Below are positions 37,925 through 48,822 of a stretch of 64,000 nucleotides of DNA, one piece after another. Numbering within the stretch: position 1 is the first letter of the stretch; the number at the start of each line of letters is the position of its first letter. A program made the position numbers and the translations under genes. A model generated the notes under the pieces. It searched no databases. It was given only the letters and a program-made list of their open reading frames with translations, and was not told the DNA's origin. The stretch comes from Bacteriovoracaceae bacterium (GTDB lineage Bacteria; Bdellovibrionota; Bacteriovoracia; Bacteriovoracales; Bacteriovoracaceae). The stretch lies in assembly GCA_947450475.1 (NCBI GenBank), contig CANFVK010000006.1:62001-126000 (forward strand), given 5' to 3'.

Positions 37925-39109
37925 ATGTATCATAATATTAAGATCGATTCTTTTAAAAATAAAAAAACGGCACTGGTCCTATCGGGTGGAGTTGTCAAAG
38001 CCGCCTCTTGGCATCTCGGTGTTGCCCTGGCGCTAGAAGAGTTTGGATTTGTTTTAAAACACAACAAGTCTCCAATAAATCCTGACTATGAAATTTCAAC
38101 CTATGTTGGCTCTAGTGCTGGTTCGTTGATAAATCTTTACTTTGCTTCTGGCTTTCGTCCAATCGATGTCATCGATGCCAATATCAACCGAAAAAATGCC
38201 CACACCTCTCTAAAACCTGTGGCTTATGCAGATATGCTTTCTCGCCGAATGCCCTCAAGAGAGCCCTTTAATTTTAATTTCTATAATCCCTTTGAAGGTT
38301 TTCCTTCACTGTTAAAGCAAATGGCAAAGCCACTTTTGTCTATTTCGGGACTTTTTTCAACGGAAGGTCTTAATCAGTACATGCAAGAACACGTTATTAT
38401 CTCACAAGATTTTAATGAATATATTGCTGATATGTTTGTGGTTGCAACCCAGTTAGATCACTCGAGAAAAGTTATTTTTAGTAAATTTAATTATCCCAGC
38501 CCCATTCATGACTCTACTGCTGAATATTATACTGGAGTTGAAGTTAGCCAGGCAGTTTCGGCGAGCATGAGCGTTCCCCCTTTCTATTCTCCTTTTCCCG
38601 TTAAAAACCCACGTACTCAAAAATTAGATTTTTATATTGACGGAGAAATTCGTGAAACACTTTCAAACCATGTTGCTGTAGATAATAAGTGTGATTTCGT
38701 CATCAGTTCTTGGACCCATACCCCTTACCACTTTCATGATGAAGTGGGTTCGTTAATCAATTATGGCTTACCTGCAATTTGTATGCAGGCCATATACTTA
38801 ATGATACAAAAGAAAATTGTTTCTAGTCGTAGTCAAAACATTTTAGCAAAAGACATTATAGACACAGTTAGCGAATACATGGCTTCAAATAGTTTTTCCA
38901 ATAACGATAGAAATAAAATCTGTTCTATCTTAGAACGCAAACTCAACTATAATCCAAACATAAAGTTTATTGACATTTACCCTGATCACTCTCACTACAA
39001 GCTCTTTTTTACCAATTCTTTTTCGCTTGATCCACAAAAAGCCAAATACATCATGACTGCCGGCTACAAAAAAACATTTGAAGTTTTTAAAAGACTTGAG
39101 TGGAATTAA
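37925..39109 (+). CDS. patatin-like phospholipase
   Basis: This 394-residue alpha/beta hydrolase has the glycine-rich oxyanion loop LVLSGGVVKAASWHLG near residue 20 and the nucleophile motif GSSAG near residue 62. The catalytic Asp is in FYIDGEIRE near residue 240, completing a Ser-Asp dyad. There is no signal peptide, so it acts in the cytoplasm or is exported by another route. Bacterial patatins cleave phospholipid acyl chains; substrate is unknown here. Single gene, divergent from the HTH gene and convergent with the 725-residue secreted protein. Confidence 0.88.
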   Translation: MYHNIKIDSFKNKKTALVLSGGVVKAASWHLGVALALEEFGFVLKHNKSPINPDYEISTYVGSSAGSLINLYFASGFRPIDVIDANINRKNAHTSLKPVAYADMLSRRMPSREPFNFNFYNPFEGFPSLLKQMAKPLLSISGLFSTEGLNQYMQEHVIISQDFNEYIADMFVVATQLDHSRKVIFSKFNYPSPIHDSTAEYYTGVEVSQAVSASMSVPPFYSPFPVKNPRTQKLDFYIDGEIRETLSNHVAVDNKCDFVISSWTHTPYHFHDEVGSLINYGLPAICMQAIYLMIQKKIVSSRSQNILAKDIIDTVSEYMASNSFSNNDRNKICSILERKLNYNPNIKFIDIYPDHSHYKLFFTNSFSLDPQKAKYIMTAGYKKTFEVFKRLEWN

Positions 39110-39111
39110 TT

Positions 39112-41289
39112 TTAGAGTTGCTCTACGAGATATGAGCCCGGTGAGCAAAATGTTTTTAAGAATTCACTTGAACCATCTGTATAATCGAGCCTCGCGCTTA
39201 TCTGTCCTTCTTGGTCTCCGACGATAAATGCTTTTTCTGCCATTTCAAAATTATCTGTTGAAAAATTCCCATCACTATCAATTGAGCTGGTTTCGATATA
39301 CATTTCACCACTTCTATTTTTTCCACCTACTCTCATTTGATTCAGATCTCTAGCAAGATTAAGCTGAACAATACATCTTTCTTTTAATCCATTAAGTTCG
39401 TTTTTTTCCAATACTTTCGAAATAAAATCTGCACTGGGCACCTCTAGGTTTTTTTCTCCAGCTGAACCAACATACAAACCATCAGACAAATGATTAAACT
39501 CTAAGTAGTTTCTCATGCCATCTGGAAGGCTTGGTATTTTTAATTCATAAGCATTTAGTGCTTTTTTCTTCGCTGAATAATTTAAGCCCAGATATTTTAT
39601 GCTGTCGGGATTTAAAACTAACTCTTTTTTCTTTTGGCTTAAAAGATTTCTGGTGGTTAATGAAAATGTTTCCCTTTTAGCTTCGGCAAAATTAGGATCC
39701 TCATAGTAAAGCTCCCCCTCACCAACAAACACAATCTTTTGAGTTATTTCTTTAGAATTTAACATAAAGCGAATCATTACGTTTCCAATGGGTACTTCAG
39801 CGAACATAACATATTTTGCCTCTTCCCGAGTACTCACCGGATGAAGAGATTTGTTTAAAAATATTTTATGAAAATATTTTGCATCAATTTCAATATCTTT
39901 AACCTGAGTATCCAAATTGAGCAACATGAGTCCACCAGAGGGATTCACTCCTTGGTTTTGCAAAAAAAGCATCAACGAATCTTCATTTAATAAAGGTACC
40001 TCTATTGCCTGCTGGGTAGAGAGATTCAACTCAACCCTTGTTGGAACAACTCCAATTGCTTGAATTATGCCAGCCTGAGTATTTGCAGAATTAACCAATG
40101 AGTAATCAAAATTAATCTCTCCCACTGCTCCATCACTAACCCTCTCACTTCTATCAAAGTCTGGGACAAATTCAAAATTGGCAAGCGATTTATATTTTTG
40201 AGTATTCAAAAAAACTTCCTTAGCCTTAATACCAAAGTGGGTTTGCTTGGCACTTTTGAAATTCGCAACTTGTGGGGCATCATTTTCGACAGCTGAATCT
40301 TGAGTTTTGGTGTAATCGTAAACTATATTATCTTCTGAATTTAAATCTATTCCAGCTTGATCAAGTTCGCTTTGACCAATCAAGCTTTTTGTTTTTTTGG
40401 GTTTTAAAGTCACTGACTTTACTTCACCCATCTCGCGATCAATGGCCCCCTTTACTGTTTCAGACAATTGGGCATCCAATGACCTTGGGTTGTTGACGGT
40501 GTCCCTGACTATGCTTATTGATTGATTTTGATCCTTGTTTTTTGAATAGTCATACAATACCAAGTCGTCTTTATCATCTTCTTTGTTTTCTTCTTTGGCT
40601 TTTCTAGCTGCCTCTATAGGGGCAACATTTTTTTCTTTGGTACTTGATTGCCCAACACCAACTTCATCTTTAACTATTTCTTTTACGTTGTTAGTAACAG
40701 TATTGCTTTCAAATGTTTTATAGGTTTGTCTTACACTTTTTATTGGTGATAATTTTATTAATTCACTGTTGTTGATTTCATATTCAGATAAATCTTCTAT
40801 AGATGTTTTATTGTCTATAAATTTATTTTTAGCGAAATTAGGAAAAGAGATTTCACTGTTTTCGAATTTTTTAAATCTTGTTTTTGTTTTTGTTTTTGTT
40901 TGTTCGTTTTTAGTTATTACTTCAAGATCACTATTTTTAATTTCAAAACTCTGCAATGACTCGACACCTGTTTCTTTCTCTATAAAAGTTTTATTTGCTA
41001 AGTTTTGTTTTTTATCAACTTTAACTTTTGTTTCTTTTTGTATTTCTTGTTTCAGCTCACTTTCTATTACCCCAATTATCTGATTGGTAATAATTATTTT
41101 CTGCTCATTTCCAGATGCCTGATTTTCTGGAGACGGACGCATTAAAAATGAAACATTTTCAAAAGCTCGGCCAAAGGCGGAAAAATTAATTTGAGCATTT
41201 GATTCATCTAAAAAAGTATATGAATATGAGAGTGAATATGCTGAAGCACAAACAAAGACAGACACGGCAATAATATTTTTTAAATTCAT
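39112..41289 (-). CDS. 725-residue exported repeat protein of unknown function
   Basis: The N-terminus is a signal peptide (residues 1-24). Residues about 60-340 are low-complexity, Lys/Glu/Asn-rich, with an internal duplication: residues 97-143 and 151-195 align as F-I-[ED]-x-x-T-x-[VI]-E-x-L...E-I-x-N-S-x-L. A second short repeat is VLYDYSKNKD near 246 and IVYDYTKTQD near 328. Residues about 350-725 look like a folded beta-rich domain with two cysteines near the end. No family recognised. Predicted periplasmic or surface. The gap upstream contains twin palindromes. Confidence 0.7.
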   Translation of the reverse strand: MNLKNIIAVSVFVCASAYSLSYSYTFLDESNAQINFSAFGRAFENVSFLMRPSPENQASGNEQKIIITNQIIGVIESELKQEIQKETKVKVDKKQNLANKTFIEKETGVESLQSFEIKNSDLEVITKNEQTKTKTKTRFKKFENSEISFPNFAKNKFIDNKTSIEDLSEYEINNSELIKLSPIKSVRQTYKTFESNTVTNNVKEIVKDEVGVGQSSTKEKNVAPIEAARKAKEENKEDDKDDLVLYDYSKNKDQNQSISIVRDTVNNPRSLDAQLSETVKGAIDREMGEVKSVTLKPKKTKSLIGQSELDQAGIDLNSEDNIVYDYTKTQDSAVENDAPQVANFKSAKQTHFGIKAKEVFLNTQKYKSLANFEFVPDFDRSERVSDGAVGEINFDYSLVNSANTQAGIIQAIGVVPTRVELNLSTQQAIEVPLLNEDSLMLFLQNQGVNPSGGLMLLNLDTQVKDIEIDAKYFHKIFLNKSLHPVSTREEAKYVMFAEVPIGNVMIRFMLNSKEITQKIVFVGEGELYYEDPNFAEAKRETFSLTTRNLLSQKKKELVLNPDSIKYLGLNYSAKKKALNAYELKIPSLPDGMRNYLEFNHLSDGLYVGSAGEKNLEVPSADFISKVLEKNELNGLKERCIVQLNLARDLNQMRVGGKNRSGEMYIETSSIDSDGNFSTDNFEMAEKAFIVGDQEGQISARLDYTDGSSEFLKTFCSPGSYLVEQL

Positions 41290-41387
41290 AGCGTTGTTTT
41301 AATATTAACAAAGCCAAGAACTCAATCAAGCATACGATTTTTTTGCCTAGTGCGTACAAGTATTTTTGATGAAACTTTAAGGAATAA

Positions 41388-41419
41388 AGTGAGTACTCAC
41401 TAAGTTCATGAGTACTCAT
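41388..41419. repeat. pair of GAGTACTC palindromes between atpC and the 725-residue gene
   Basis: AGTGAGTACTCACT (41388-41401) and ATGAGTACTCAT (41408-41419) are both perfect palindromes sharing the core TGAGTACTCA. Their centres are 19 bp apart, about two helical turns. They lie just after the atpC stop and upstream of the secreted-protein gene at 41289, so they could be an operator or an mRNA-end structure. Confidence 0.7.
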
Positions 41420-41422
41420 TTA

Positions 41423-41857
41423 TTATTTTTCGTAATTTGGTCTGATAAATTCGCCGATTTGAATTCTAATCTTAGCTCGTTCAACTTTTCTTGAGTATTT
41501 TTCAAACTCTTCCGCTGAAAGATTTTCACTATGTTTTAATTTTTCTTCAGCGTTTTTAAGTGCAAGGCGAGCTCGCTCTAAATCTACATCTGTATTTTCT
41601 TCTGCAGTGTTAGACAAAATAACAATTTTATTATCTAAAACCTTGCAAACCCCAGAGGTAAGCGCAAAGTGCCTATCGGCGTAATCAGCACCTCCAAAAA
41701 CACTTAACATCCCTGTCGATAAATTAGTAACAAGGTGAGTGTGATTTTCCAGGATATTGATTTGGCCTCGAGTCGTTGGGATTAGCAACGACTCTGCACT
41801 CATGTTTTTTGAAACAATCTTAGATGGAGTAAGGATATCAACAACAAAATATTTCAT
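41423..41857 (-). CDS. atpC: F-type ATP synthase epsilon subunit
   Basis: This 144-residue subunit of the F1 central stalk couples rotation and can inhibit ATP hydrolysis. The N-terminal beta-sandwich has VDILTPSKIV, then the STGMLSVFGG and HFALTSGVCKV strands, and a C-terminal helical hairpin (DVDLERARLALKNAEEKL). Length is typical. It is the last gene of the ATP synthase cluster, 15 bp after atpD. Confidence 0.93.
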   Translation of the reverse strand: MKYFVVDILTPSKIVSKNMSAESLLIPTTRGQINILENHTHLVTNLSTGMLSVFGGADYADRHFALTSGVCKVLDNKIVILSNTAEENTDVDLERARLALKNAEEKLKHSENLSAEEFEKYSRKVERAKIRIQIGEFIRPNYEK

Positions 41858-41872
41858 TAAAAAATCCTAGTT

Positions 41873-43303
<1,431 letters not shown>

Positions 43304-44170
43304 TTACCCGTTCAGAGACTCGGCACCAGATACGACTTCAGATAATTCTGTCGTAATGGCAGCCTGTCTAAGTTTATTAGCTCTAATTGTTAATGATTTA
43401 ATCGCTTTTTTGCAGTTACCAGAAGCACTATCCATCGCACTCATTCTCGAACCATGTTCAGCCGCTATACCGTCTAGAAGAGCAGTGTAAAGAGTACTGA
43501 TATAAGTTTGAGGAATTAATGTATTTAATATTTGCGTAGGATTTGGATCGTACTTGAAATCAAATGGAAACTTTTCTCTTAACTCTTCTTTTGCAGAAGA
43601 ATCTAGAGACATTGGAAGTAGTGTTTTAATATCTGGAATGAATGCAAGTGCAGATTGAAAAATATTGTATGCAACATACACTTTTCCAACTTCACCGGTT
43701 GTGAACATCTCTCCAAGTTCAACTCCAATATGTTCCATTTCAACAAACGATGGTTCATTTTTAGTAAATGAAAAGGTTTTTCCTTTATTTACTTCTGAAC
43801 CCAACAAGTCTCTGACTTTTTTACCAATGAAAATAACTTTAACATCTTCCTTTGTCTCAGCTAAAAACTTTTTAACTTTTTTTGCCAGCTGAGAATTGTA
43901 TGATCCACAAAGCCCTTTATCAGATGAGATAACGAGCAGTACAGACTTGTTATTTGTTTTTTCATGCAAATACTCATGGTCATATCCTTGAACAAGTGCA
44001 GAAACAACCTTGATTGTTTCTTCGAGCTCTCTAGCGTAGGGTCTCGAGTTAAGGATATTGTTTTGGGCTTTTGCAAGTTTGGCCGCAGAAACAAGCTTCA
44101 TGGCTTGAGTAATTTTCAAAGTACTTTTAGTACTTTTTATTTTCTTTTTAAGATCTTTAATATTGGCCAT
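43304..44170 (-). CDS. atpG: F-type ATP synthase gamma subunit
   Basis: This 288-residue rotor shaft has conserved N- and C-terminal helices: KITQAMKLVSAAKL near the start and EHGSRMSAMDSASGNCK near residue 245, the latter contacting alpha/beta. The middle Rossmann-like part contains SSDKGLCGSYN. Length is standard. It lies 12 bp before atpD. Confidence 0.97.
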   Translation of the reverse strand: MANIKDLKKKIKSTKSTLKITQAMKLVSAAKLAKAQNNILNSRPYARELEETIKVVSALVQGYDHEYLHEKTNNKSVLLVISSDKGLCGSYNSQLAKKVKKFLAETKEDVKVIFIGKKVRDLLGSEVNKGKTFSFTKNEPSFVEMEHIGVELGEMFTTGEVGKVYVAYNIFQSALAFIPDIKTLLPMSLDSSAKEELREKFPFDFKYDPNPTQILNTLIPQTYISTLYTALLDGIAAEHGSRMSAMDSASGNCKKAIKSLTIRANKLRQAAITTELSEVVSGAESLNG

Positions 44171-44198
44171 TTTCTCTTCCTAGAAATTCTGTCGACTT

Positions 44199-45707
44199 TT
44201 AATATTTTCTAGTCGCCAAGAAGCCTTTAATCGCTTCTAAAATTTTTATTTCGTTCCCCATGTTGATTTCTTTTGATGCTTTTATTTCAGCAACAACATC
44301 ACCATGTCTAGTGTGTAAAAATTCTAAAATTTCTCCTTCTGCAACTCTCACCTTCGGCGTTGGAACAACATCTAGAAGTCCCTTTGTCGCGGCAAGAATA
44401 ACTAGAACTTGGTCTATAACATCTGCAGGAGCATATTGATCTTGCTTTAAAAGTTCGACCAATCTCTCTCCTCTTGCCAACTGTCTCTTGGTTGCTTCAT
44501 CAAGATCTGATCCAAAAGCAGCAAATGCAGCCAACTCGCGATACTGAGCAAGATCCAACCTTAAAGTACCAGCAACTTTTTTCATTGCCTTTACTTGTGC
44601 CGATCCACCAACTCGCGAAACAGAAAGACCTACGTTGACTGCAGGGCGAATACCTGAGTTAAAAAGATCTGACTCAAGAAATATTTGACCATCAGTAATT
44701 GAAATAACGTTTGTAGGAATATAGGCGGACACGTCACCTTCTTGGGTTTCAATAACCGGAAGCGCTGTTAGCGAACCTGCCCCTAATTCATCAGAAAGCT
44801 TAGCTGCTCTTTCAAGAAGTCTTGAGTGTAAATAAAAGACGTCTCCTGGAAATGCTTCGCGCCCTGGAGGTCTTCTTAGCAGAAGTGACATTTGTCTATA
44901 GGCTTGCGCTTGTTTTGTTAAATCGTCATAAATGATTACGGCATGACGTTTGCTGTCTCGGTAGTATTCGCCCATAGTACAACCAGTATATGGGGCTAAA
45001 AACTGCATCGGAGCAGAAGCTGAAGCTGTCGCTGAAACGATTATAGTATAATCTAGAGCACCAGCATCTTTAAGTTTTTGCTGAACTTGTCTTACGGTAG
45101 ATTGTTTTTGTCCAATTGCTACGTAAATACAAACAACATCCTTTCCTTTTTGGTTAATAATTGTATCAATAGCAATAGCAGTTTTACCCGTTTTTCTATC
45201 GCCAATGATCAGCTCTCTTTGACCTCTTCCAATTGGGATCATCGAGTCGATAGCTTTAAGCCCAGTTTGCAATGGTTCATGGACTGATTTTCTTGCTATG
45301 ATTCCTGGCGCCTTAATCTCAACTACACGAGTTTCCTTTGATTTCAATTCGCCCATGCCGTCTATTGGCTCGCCAATAGCATTTACTACGCGACCAAGTA
45401 GAGCATCGCCGACTGGTACTTGAACAATTTTTTCAGTTCTCTTAACTGATGTACCTTCTTTAATAGAAGTGTCTTCACCAAGAATGGCAATACCTACGTT
45501 ATTTGATTCAAGGTTTAAAACCATTCCAGTAGTGCCAGAAGTGAACTCAACAAGCTCACCGGCCATTACATTTTTTAAGCCGAATACGCGGGCAATCCCG
45601 TCTCCAACAGTTAAAACAGTTCCTACTTCATCAACCTGAAGTCTAGTTTGAAAATTTGAGATTCTTTCTTTGATAATACTTGTAATCTCTTCTGGATTCA
45701 TTGCCAT
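44199..45707 (-). CDS. atpA: F-type ATP synthase alpha subunit
   Basis: This 502-residue subunit of the F1 hexamer has the nucleotide loop [13 protein letters not shown] near residue 169, [12 protein letters not shown], the [11 protein letters not shown] stretch, and [22 protein letters not shown] with the catalytic-site Arg. Normal length and order, 28 bp before atpG. Confidence 0.98.
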   Translation of the reverse strand: MAMNPEEITSIIKERISNFQTRLQVDEVGTVLTVGDGIARVFGLKNVMAGELVEFTSGTTGMVLNLESNNVGIAILGEDTSIKEGTSVKRTEKIVQVPVGDALLGRVVNAIGEPIDGMGELKSKETRVVEIKAPGIIARKSVHEPLQTGLKAIDSMIPIGRGQRELIIGDRKTGKTAIAIDTIINQKGKDVVCIYVAIGQKQSTVRQVQQKLKDAGALDYTIIVSATASASAPMQFLAPYTGCTMGEYYRDSKRHAVIIYDDLTKQAQAYRQMSLLLRRPPGREAFPGDVFYLHSRLLERAAKLSDELGAGSLTALPVIETQEGDVSAYIPTNVISITDGQIFLESDLFNSGIRPAVNVGLSVSRVGGSAQVKAMKKVAGTLRLDLAQYRELAAFAAFGSDLDEATKRQLARGERLVELLKQDQYAPADVIDQVLVILAATKGLLDVVPTPKVRVAEGEILEFLHTRHGDVVAEIKASKEINMGNEIKILEAIKGFLATRKY

Positions 45708-45737
45708 TTTTTACCTCAACGTTCCTTATGGGTGTAA

Positions 45738-46277
45738 TTATGAATTTAAAACACTTTCTTTAAATTTTTCTAGTTGGTTTTCAAGCGAAGCATCTAACTG
45801 CAAATCTTCTACGGTTACTCTATATCCTGCTGAGACAGTTGCACTTTTAGTGTATTCAAGAATGGAATCTCTACCTAATTTCTTTTGCAGGTAACTTTTT
45901 AATTTTTCTTTAACATCTGGACTAATGTTATCTTCACTTCCTTCAATTGTTCCTCGTAAAAATCCCTTATTGTGATCGTCGATAACAATGATGTTTTTAA
46001 AAATCATTGGAAGTAGGTTTATTCTTTTTTCTTGAATCAAAAAATGAATAAAGTTTGTGGTGATCTGTGAAAGCTTTAACGAGGACATTACGGTGTCTAG
46101 CACCGATAGTTTTTCTTCAGTAGTAAAAACATCTAAAAAAACCAGAGTTTCAAGATCGTTGCTTTTGTTAATGACTTCCGTTAGTCTCGTCATTTCCTCT
46201 GCGAGATCTAACTTTAGCTCCAAAGAAAGATCGACAAGTGCTTGGGCGTAGGCTTTTGATGTTATTTGCTCTTTCAT
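45738..46277 (-). CDS. atpH: F-type ATP synthase delta subunit
   Basis: This 179-residue peripheral-stalk subunit has the helical N-domain (ITSKAYAQALVDLSLEL) and the conserved C-terminal segment SAGYRVTVEDLQLDASLENQL in which V-T-V-E-D-x-x-x-D is typical. It is a little divergent but its size and position between atpF and atpA identify it. It starts 15 bp after atpF. Confidence 0.92.
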   Translation of the reverse strand: MKEQITSKAYAQALVDLSLELKLDLAEEMTRLTEVINKSNDLETLVFLDVFTTEEKLSVLDTVMSSLKLSQITTNFIHFLIQEKRINLLPMIFKNIIVIDDHNKGFLRGTIEGSEDNISPDVKEKLKSYLQKKLGRDSILEYTKSATVSAGYRVTVEDLQLDASLENQLEKFKESVLNS

Positions 46278-46292
46278 TTTTTCCTTTAAAAA

Positions 46293-46841
46293 TTAATTTT
46301 TTAATTCAGAAATAATCTTATTAGTCGCTTTTGTTTTATAGTCTGGATTTCCACCAATTGTGACTTGCGTTTTCTTGATTACAGTTTCAAGTAACTCGTG
46401 ATTCATTGCCTCAACAAGTTCCTTTTTTTCACCCATTAATTTATTTTCGAGATCTCGCTTCATCCTTGCAATAATGGTTTGAGTTTCTTCACTGTGTAAC
46501 TTTGCAAATTGAGCAGCCTCGGTCTCATATTCAGTATTTATTTTCACTAAATCTGAATCAAGGTTTTTAATTTTATCTGAATACTTGGCAAGTCTTTCTT
46601 CTGCATCTTTGTTGTTTTTAGCCGCAGAATTTACTAATGATTTTACGTCGTCTGAGTTTTTTTCAAACTTCTCTCTAAGCGGCTTGATCACCTTTGAAAG
46701 GATCGCTAGTAAGATAATGAAATTTATAAATGGGTACTTAAGGTCGCCAATGCTAGGTAAGTGGTGAGCTGTTTCTTCACTGGCCATAAGTAAAGATGTT
46801 AGCGATATAAAAAACAATGAAAATTTAAAAATCAATTTCAC
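46293..46841 (-). CDS. atpF: F-type ATP synthase b subunit with signal-like N-terminus
   Basis: This 182-residue protein starts at GTG after AAGGAAAT. Residues 1-20 resemble a signal peptide (ending LLMA), and a second hydrophobic stretch (about 35-50) is the real b-subunit anchor. The rest is a long Lys/Glu-rich coiled coil that forms the stator arm. Two-stretch b subunits occur in some delta-proteobacteria. It pairs with b' upstream. Confidence 0.9.
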   Translation of the reverse strand: MKLIFKFSLFFISLTSLLMASEETAHHLPSIGDLKYPFINFIILLAILSKVIKPLREKFEKNSDDVKSLVNSAAKNNKDAEERLAKYSDKIKNLDSDLVKINTEYETEAAQFAKLHSEETQTIIARMKRDLENKLMGEKKELVEAMNHELLETVIKKTQVTIGGNPDYKTKATNKIISELKN

Positions 46842-46850
46842 GGTATTTCC

Positions 46851-47294
46851 TTATTTAGTTAATTTATCTATGAGGCTGCCAGAAAGATTTTCAGCTTCGG
46901 CCATTACCACTAATTTTTTTTCTAAAATTTCGTTGAATATTTTGGCTTTGCGTGAGTCGTATTCAGCAGAAATTTTTTCTTCAGCTGCTTGTAGAATTTC
47001 ATGTTCTTTTCTGAGAATATCTGCTTTTTTCTTCATGGCAGAGTTATGCGAGTCTTGATGAGTTTTTTCTACTTTTGCTTTGTATTGAGCTGATAGCTCT
47101 TCTGCTTTTTTGTAAACTGAGTGGGTTTGATTTTCAAGCTTTGTCGTTTTGCCTTCTCTATATTCTAAAACTTTTTGGATTCTTTTAAAAAAAAGAGGTG
47201 CCAAAATATTGAATGAAATAATTAGTAATCCGAATTGTATAAGAAAAGTTTGATCTATTTTTAGGGCATTTAAAACGGTCAAAATTATACTCAT
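46851..47294 (-). CDS. F-type ATP synthase b' subunit
   Basis: This 147-residue protein has one N-terminal TM helix (about 10-35) and a long coiled coil. It is the second, non-identical b-type stator subunit, as in cyanobacteria, chloroplasts and many proteobacteria. It is the first gene of the b'-b-delta-alpha-gamma-beta-epsilon cluster. The 160-bp gap upstream to the bactofilin gene must contain the operon promoter; the candidate TTGACG is followed by only a weak -10. The a and c subunits are not in the window. Confidence 0.88.
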   Translation of the reverse strand: MSIILTVLNALKIDQTFLIQFGLLIISFNILAPLFFKRIQKVLEYREGKTTKLENQTHSVYKKAEELSAQYKAKVEKTHQDSHNSAMKKKADILRKEHEILQAAEEKISAEYDSRKAKIFNEILEKKLVVMAEAENLSGSLIDKLTK

Positions 47295-47454
47295 TGTCTC
47301 GTTTCTCCGATTTATTAGTTTTTATCGAAGAACTTCCTTAGGAGAGAAAGCTCGTTAAAACTATTTAAAAATTTGTGTTCTTTTTTTCAATTATGAATAT
47401 TGCATTAGCCTTTAATCGTCAAGGAATTTTAGGATATTGATCGCGATGACGCAG

Positions 47455-47805
47455 TTAGGATTGTGTAGTCTTTTTGTCGCGCATTTTGGTTGTTCCGTGG
47501 AAAATAACGCCTTCCTCAACAATGAGACTGGGAGTTGTAATTATTCCTTCAAATCGAGCTGGCTTTAAAATTTCCACTCGCGAACTTGCTTTGATATTAC
47601 CTTTAACTGAACCTGCTATAATAATGATGTTTGCATTTATATCTGCGTTAATTATTGCACCTTCTGATATGACAACCGTGTCATTTGAAAAGACATTTCC
47701 ATTAACAATTCCCGCGATTCTCGCAGTACCGTTAAATGAGAGGTTGCCTTCAAACTTACAGCCTTCCTCTATAATTGCTGAAACTTCACCGCGGCGTCTT
47801 TCCAT
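47455..47805 (-). CDS. bactofilin (polymer-forming cytoskeletal protein)
   Basis: This 116-residue protein matches bactofilin (DUF583): a beta-helix built from repeats such as GNLSFNGTARIAGIVNGNVFSNDTV (quoted in parts only) with I/V-N-G-N and A-N-I-I-I-A-G-S-V-K-G-N patterns, flanked by short polar tails. Bactofilins polymerise without nucleotide into filaments that scaffold proteins; in Myxococcus they position ParABS. Here it lies directly downstream of parA-parB, separated by their terminator, with its own probable promoter. Confidence 0.9.
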   Translation of the reverse strand: MERRRGEVSAIIEEGCKFEGNLSFNGTARIAGIVNGNVFSNDTVVISEGAIINADINANIIIIAGSVKGNIKASSRVEILKPARFEGIITTPSLIVEEGVIFHGTTKMRDKKTTQS

Positions 47806-47820
47806 TTTTTATCCTTAAAT

Positions 47821-47848
47821 AAAAAGTGGTCCCATAGGACCACTTTTT
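47821..47848 (-). terminator. intrinsic terminator of parAB containing the TGGTCC palindrome
   Basis: On the minus strand GTGGTCC and GGACCAC form a 7-bp stem with a 4-base loop TATG, flanked by an A-run and a T-run. It lies between the parB stop and the bactofilin start. The core TGGTCCTATGGGACCA is identical to one of the palindromes inside mnmE. Confidence 0.88.
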
Positions 47849-47869
47849 TTGTCTCTGTTTTTATCTATT

Positions 47870-48799
47870 CTATTTCGAAAGCAGGAATTCGTAAATGTCA
47901 TTAAATTCTGCTTCATTGTTAAATTTTAAAATTACCTGACCAGATCCATTTTTTCCGGAATTAATTCCAAAGTGATATCCAGTTTTTTGCTCAAGAGTTT
48001 TTTTAAATTGATCAAGCTTTTCATCAAAGAACGGATTTTTACGAGATTCTTTTTCCTTGATTGGTTTTTTCGCCTTAATACCATTTTCCATTTCTCTGAC
48101 TGACCAGTTGTTGGCGACAGCAAGGTTGGCCAATCTAATAACATCCTCTCGTTCTTTTACAGAAGCTAATAGTTTTGCATGTCCAAGCGTTAGCAATTCC
48201 TTTTGTAAAAGATCTATTACTGGTCTAGGAAGATTTAGAATTCTTAAAAAATTAGCGACGCTCGAGCGTTCTTTTCCTAGTTTCTTGGCAACTTCTTCTT
48301 GGGTCAATTTGTATTCATTCATTAGGTGATAATAGGCGAGGGCCTCTTCCACACAATTTAAATCTGATCGTTGAACGTTTTCAATAATTGACATGATCAT
48401 TTTTTCACGATCTGTAGCACGCTTAACAACTACAGGAACAGATTCAAGCCCTGCTTTCTTAGCCGCCCTTAATCTTCTTTCGCCCGCAACTAATTCAAAC
48501 TGGCCATTTTCTAAATCCACAACAATCAGCGGTTGAATAATTCCATTTTCTTTAATTGATTCACTTAGCTCTTCGAGATCCTTTTCTTTAAATATTTTTC
48601 TTGGTTGATTAGGATTGGTTTTTATGGATGATACAGAAACCAGAAGCGGTGAATTTTCTATTTTTATTTCAACTTCTTTTTCATTTTTGAATTCATTAAC
48701 ACCAAAGTGACTTTCATAAGTCTGAGAAACGATTGTTGGCGATGCGGTGTCTTGTAACAGCGCTGCAATTCCCTTACCCAATGCAATTTTCTTTGCCAT
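47870..48799 (-). CDS. parB: chromosome partition protein ParB
   Basis: This 309-residue CTP-dependent DNA clamp loads at parS and is moved by ParA. It contains GERRLRAAKKAG near residue 110 (the GERRxRA nucleotide-binding motif) and NVQRSDLNCVEEA, then the helix-turn-helix LTQEEVAKKLGKERSSVANFL near residue 160. The C-terminal dimer domain follows. RBS is AGGAG. Position downstream of parA, 23 bp away, is standard. Its probable targets are the two 16-bp sites in rsmG and before mnmG. Confidence 0.97.
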   Translation of the reverse strand: MAKKIALGKGIAALLQDTASPTIVSQTYESHFGVNEFKNEKEVEIKIENSPLLVSVSSIKTNPNQPRKIFKEKDLEELSESIKENGIIQPLIVVDLENGQFELVAGERRLRAAKKAGLESVPVVVKRATDREKMIMSIIENVQRSDLNCVEEALAYYHLMNEYKLTQEEVAKKLGKERSSVANFLRILNLPRPVIDLLQKELLTLGHAKLLASVKEREDVIRLANLAVANNWSVREMENGIKAKKPIKEKESRKNPFFDEKLDQFKKTLEQKTGYHFGINSGKNGSGQVILKFNNEAEFNDIYEFLLSK

Positions 48800-48822
48800 A
48801 CATACTCCTATAAAGCTTACTG

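Noticed and set aside
41204-41419. 71-residue ORF on the minus strand from the track
   Set aside because: It overlaps the start of the 725-residue gene, begins within the palindromes and lacks a ribosome site.
47295-47454. Candidate promoter of the ATP synthase operon
   Set aside because: A TTGACG is visible on the minus strand but no matching -10 at a normal distance, so no site is annotated.
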